NCBI GenBank assembly: GCA_964450355.1
Contig: CAYVDH010000014.1
Location: forward strand, 1 to 34,523
Direction: 5' to 3'
DNA from: CAYVDH01 sp964450355
GTDB lineage: Bacteria; Bacteroidota; Bacteroidia; NS11-12g; UBA955
DNA: 34,523 bases
Numbering within the stretch: the stretch's first letter is position 1; every line of letters starts with the position of its first letter. Under the pieces are notes generated by a model, which saw only the letters and a list, made by a program, of their open reading frames with translations, was not told the DNA's origin and made no database searches. The translations under genes and the position numbers were made by a program. Shown here piece after piece: positions 34,446-34,523 of this stretch.

Positions 34446-34523
34446 AAATACTATAGCACTTAAACTCGCATTTTTAACCCAGATTCCGCATTAGGTTTAG
34501 TTATGAACCGAGCTTGCGAGCTA
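34446..34523. other. Non-coding tail with changed composition at the window edge
   Basis: From 34467 the sequence becomes less AT-rich (25 G/C of 57 by my count) than the preceding ~85 bp. It has a direct repeat CGCATT at 34467-34472 and 34487-34492 and an AGCT-TGCG-AGCT inverted repeat at 34511-34522. It could be the end of an insertion sequence or other repeat, but no transposase is visible. Confidence 0.25.

Overview
The window is a 34.5 kb piece of an AT-rich chromosome from a member of the Bacteroidota. The assignment rests on several independent signs. Promoters have the Bacteroidota type (TTG about 19-23 nt upstream of TAnnTTTG). There is a C-terminal type IX secretion (T9SS type A) sorting domain, and DUF6089 genes sit in front of uppS-bamA. 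The L32 protein lacks cysteines, and a LytS/LytTR two-component pair carries a periplasmic beta-propeller. I cannot name the genus. One run of 100 N and an exact 55-bp overlap around it suggest a draft short-read assembly.

Layout. (1) 1-1525, plus strand: the tail of an upstream gene, then a promoter and a tight phnA-like / purE / DUF3109 operon. (2) 1509-3721, minus: an orphan cysteine-rich Fe-S protein and rlmD. (3) 3844-6913, plus: creD, a terminator, and a large GT-C-like membrane protein. (4) 6897-11099, minus: a PspC protein, a LiaI/LiaF-like protein, a membrane-anchored alpha/beta hydrolase, an RNA-methyltransferase-like enzyme and an ALDH7-type dehydrogenase. (5) 11240-16693, plus: ftcD, then guaB, DUF4340 and the lipoprotein apbE. 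(6) 16690-29296, minus: a long run which in transcription order reads Na+ symporter, T9SS nuclease/phosphatase, recX, NmrA-like, purK, two DUF6089 genes, uppS, bamA, then yceD-rpmF-plsX-SDR. (7) 29407-34349, plus: an alkaline phosphatase, a propeller sensor kinase and a LytTR response regulator, closely packed. A 28-codon ORF and a less AT-rich tail follow at the window edge.

Functional themes. Purine synthesis is represented by purE, purK and guaB at three separate loci. Envelope biogenesis is represented by uppS, bamA, DUF6089, plsX and yceD-rpmF. A possible extracellular phosphate-scavenging neighbourhood (secreted endonuclease/phosphatase-fold enzyme, alkaline phosphatase, sensor system) lies at the right end. 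Most genes are core or housekeeping, and I see no phage, CRISPR, rRNA or tRNA. No gene-free stretch exceeds 300 bp; the longest (12932-13132) carries the guaB promoter and an inverted repeat at the predicted transcript start. The observations most worth a second look are the closable assembly gap inside the symporter gene, the guaB leader dyad, several promoter boxes so close to start codons that the mRNAs would be nearly leaderless, and the phosphatase-propeller kinase-LytTR operon.
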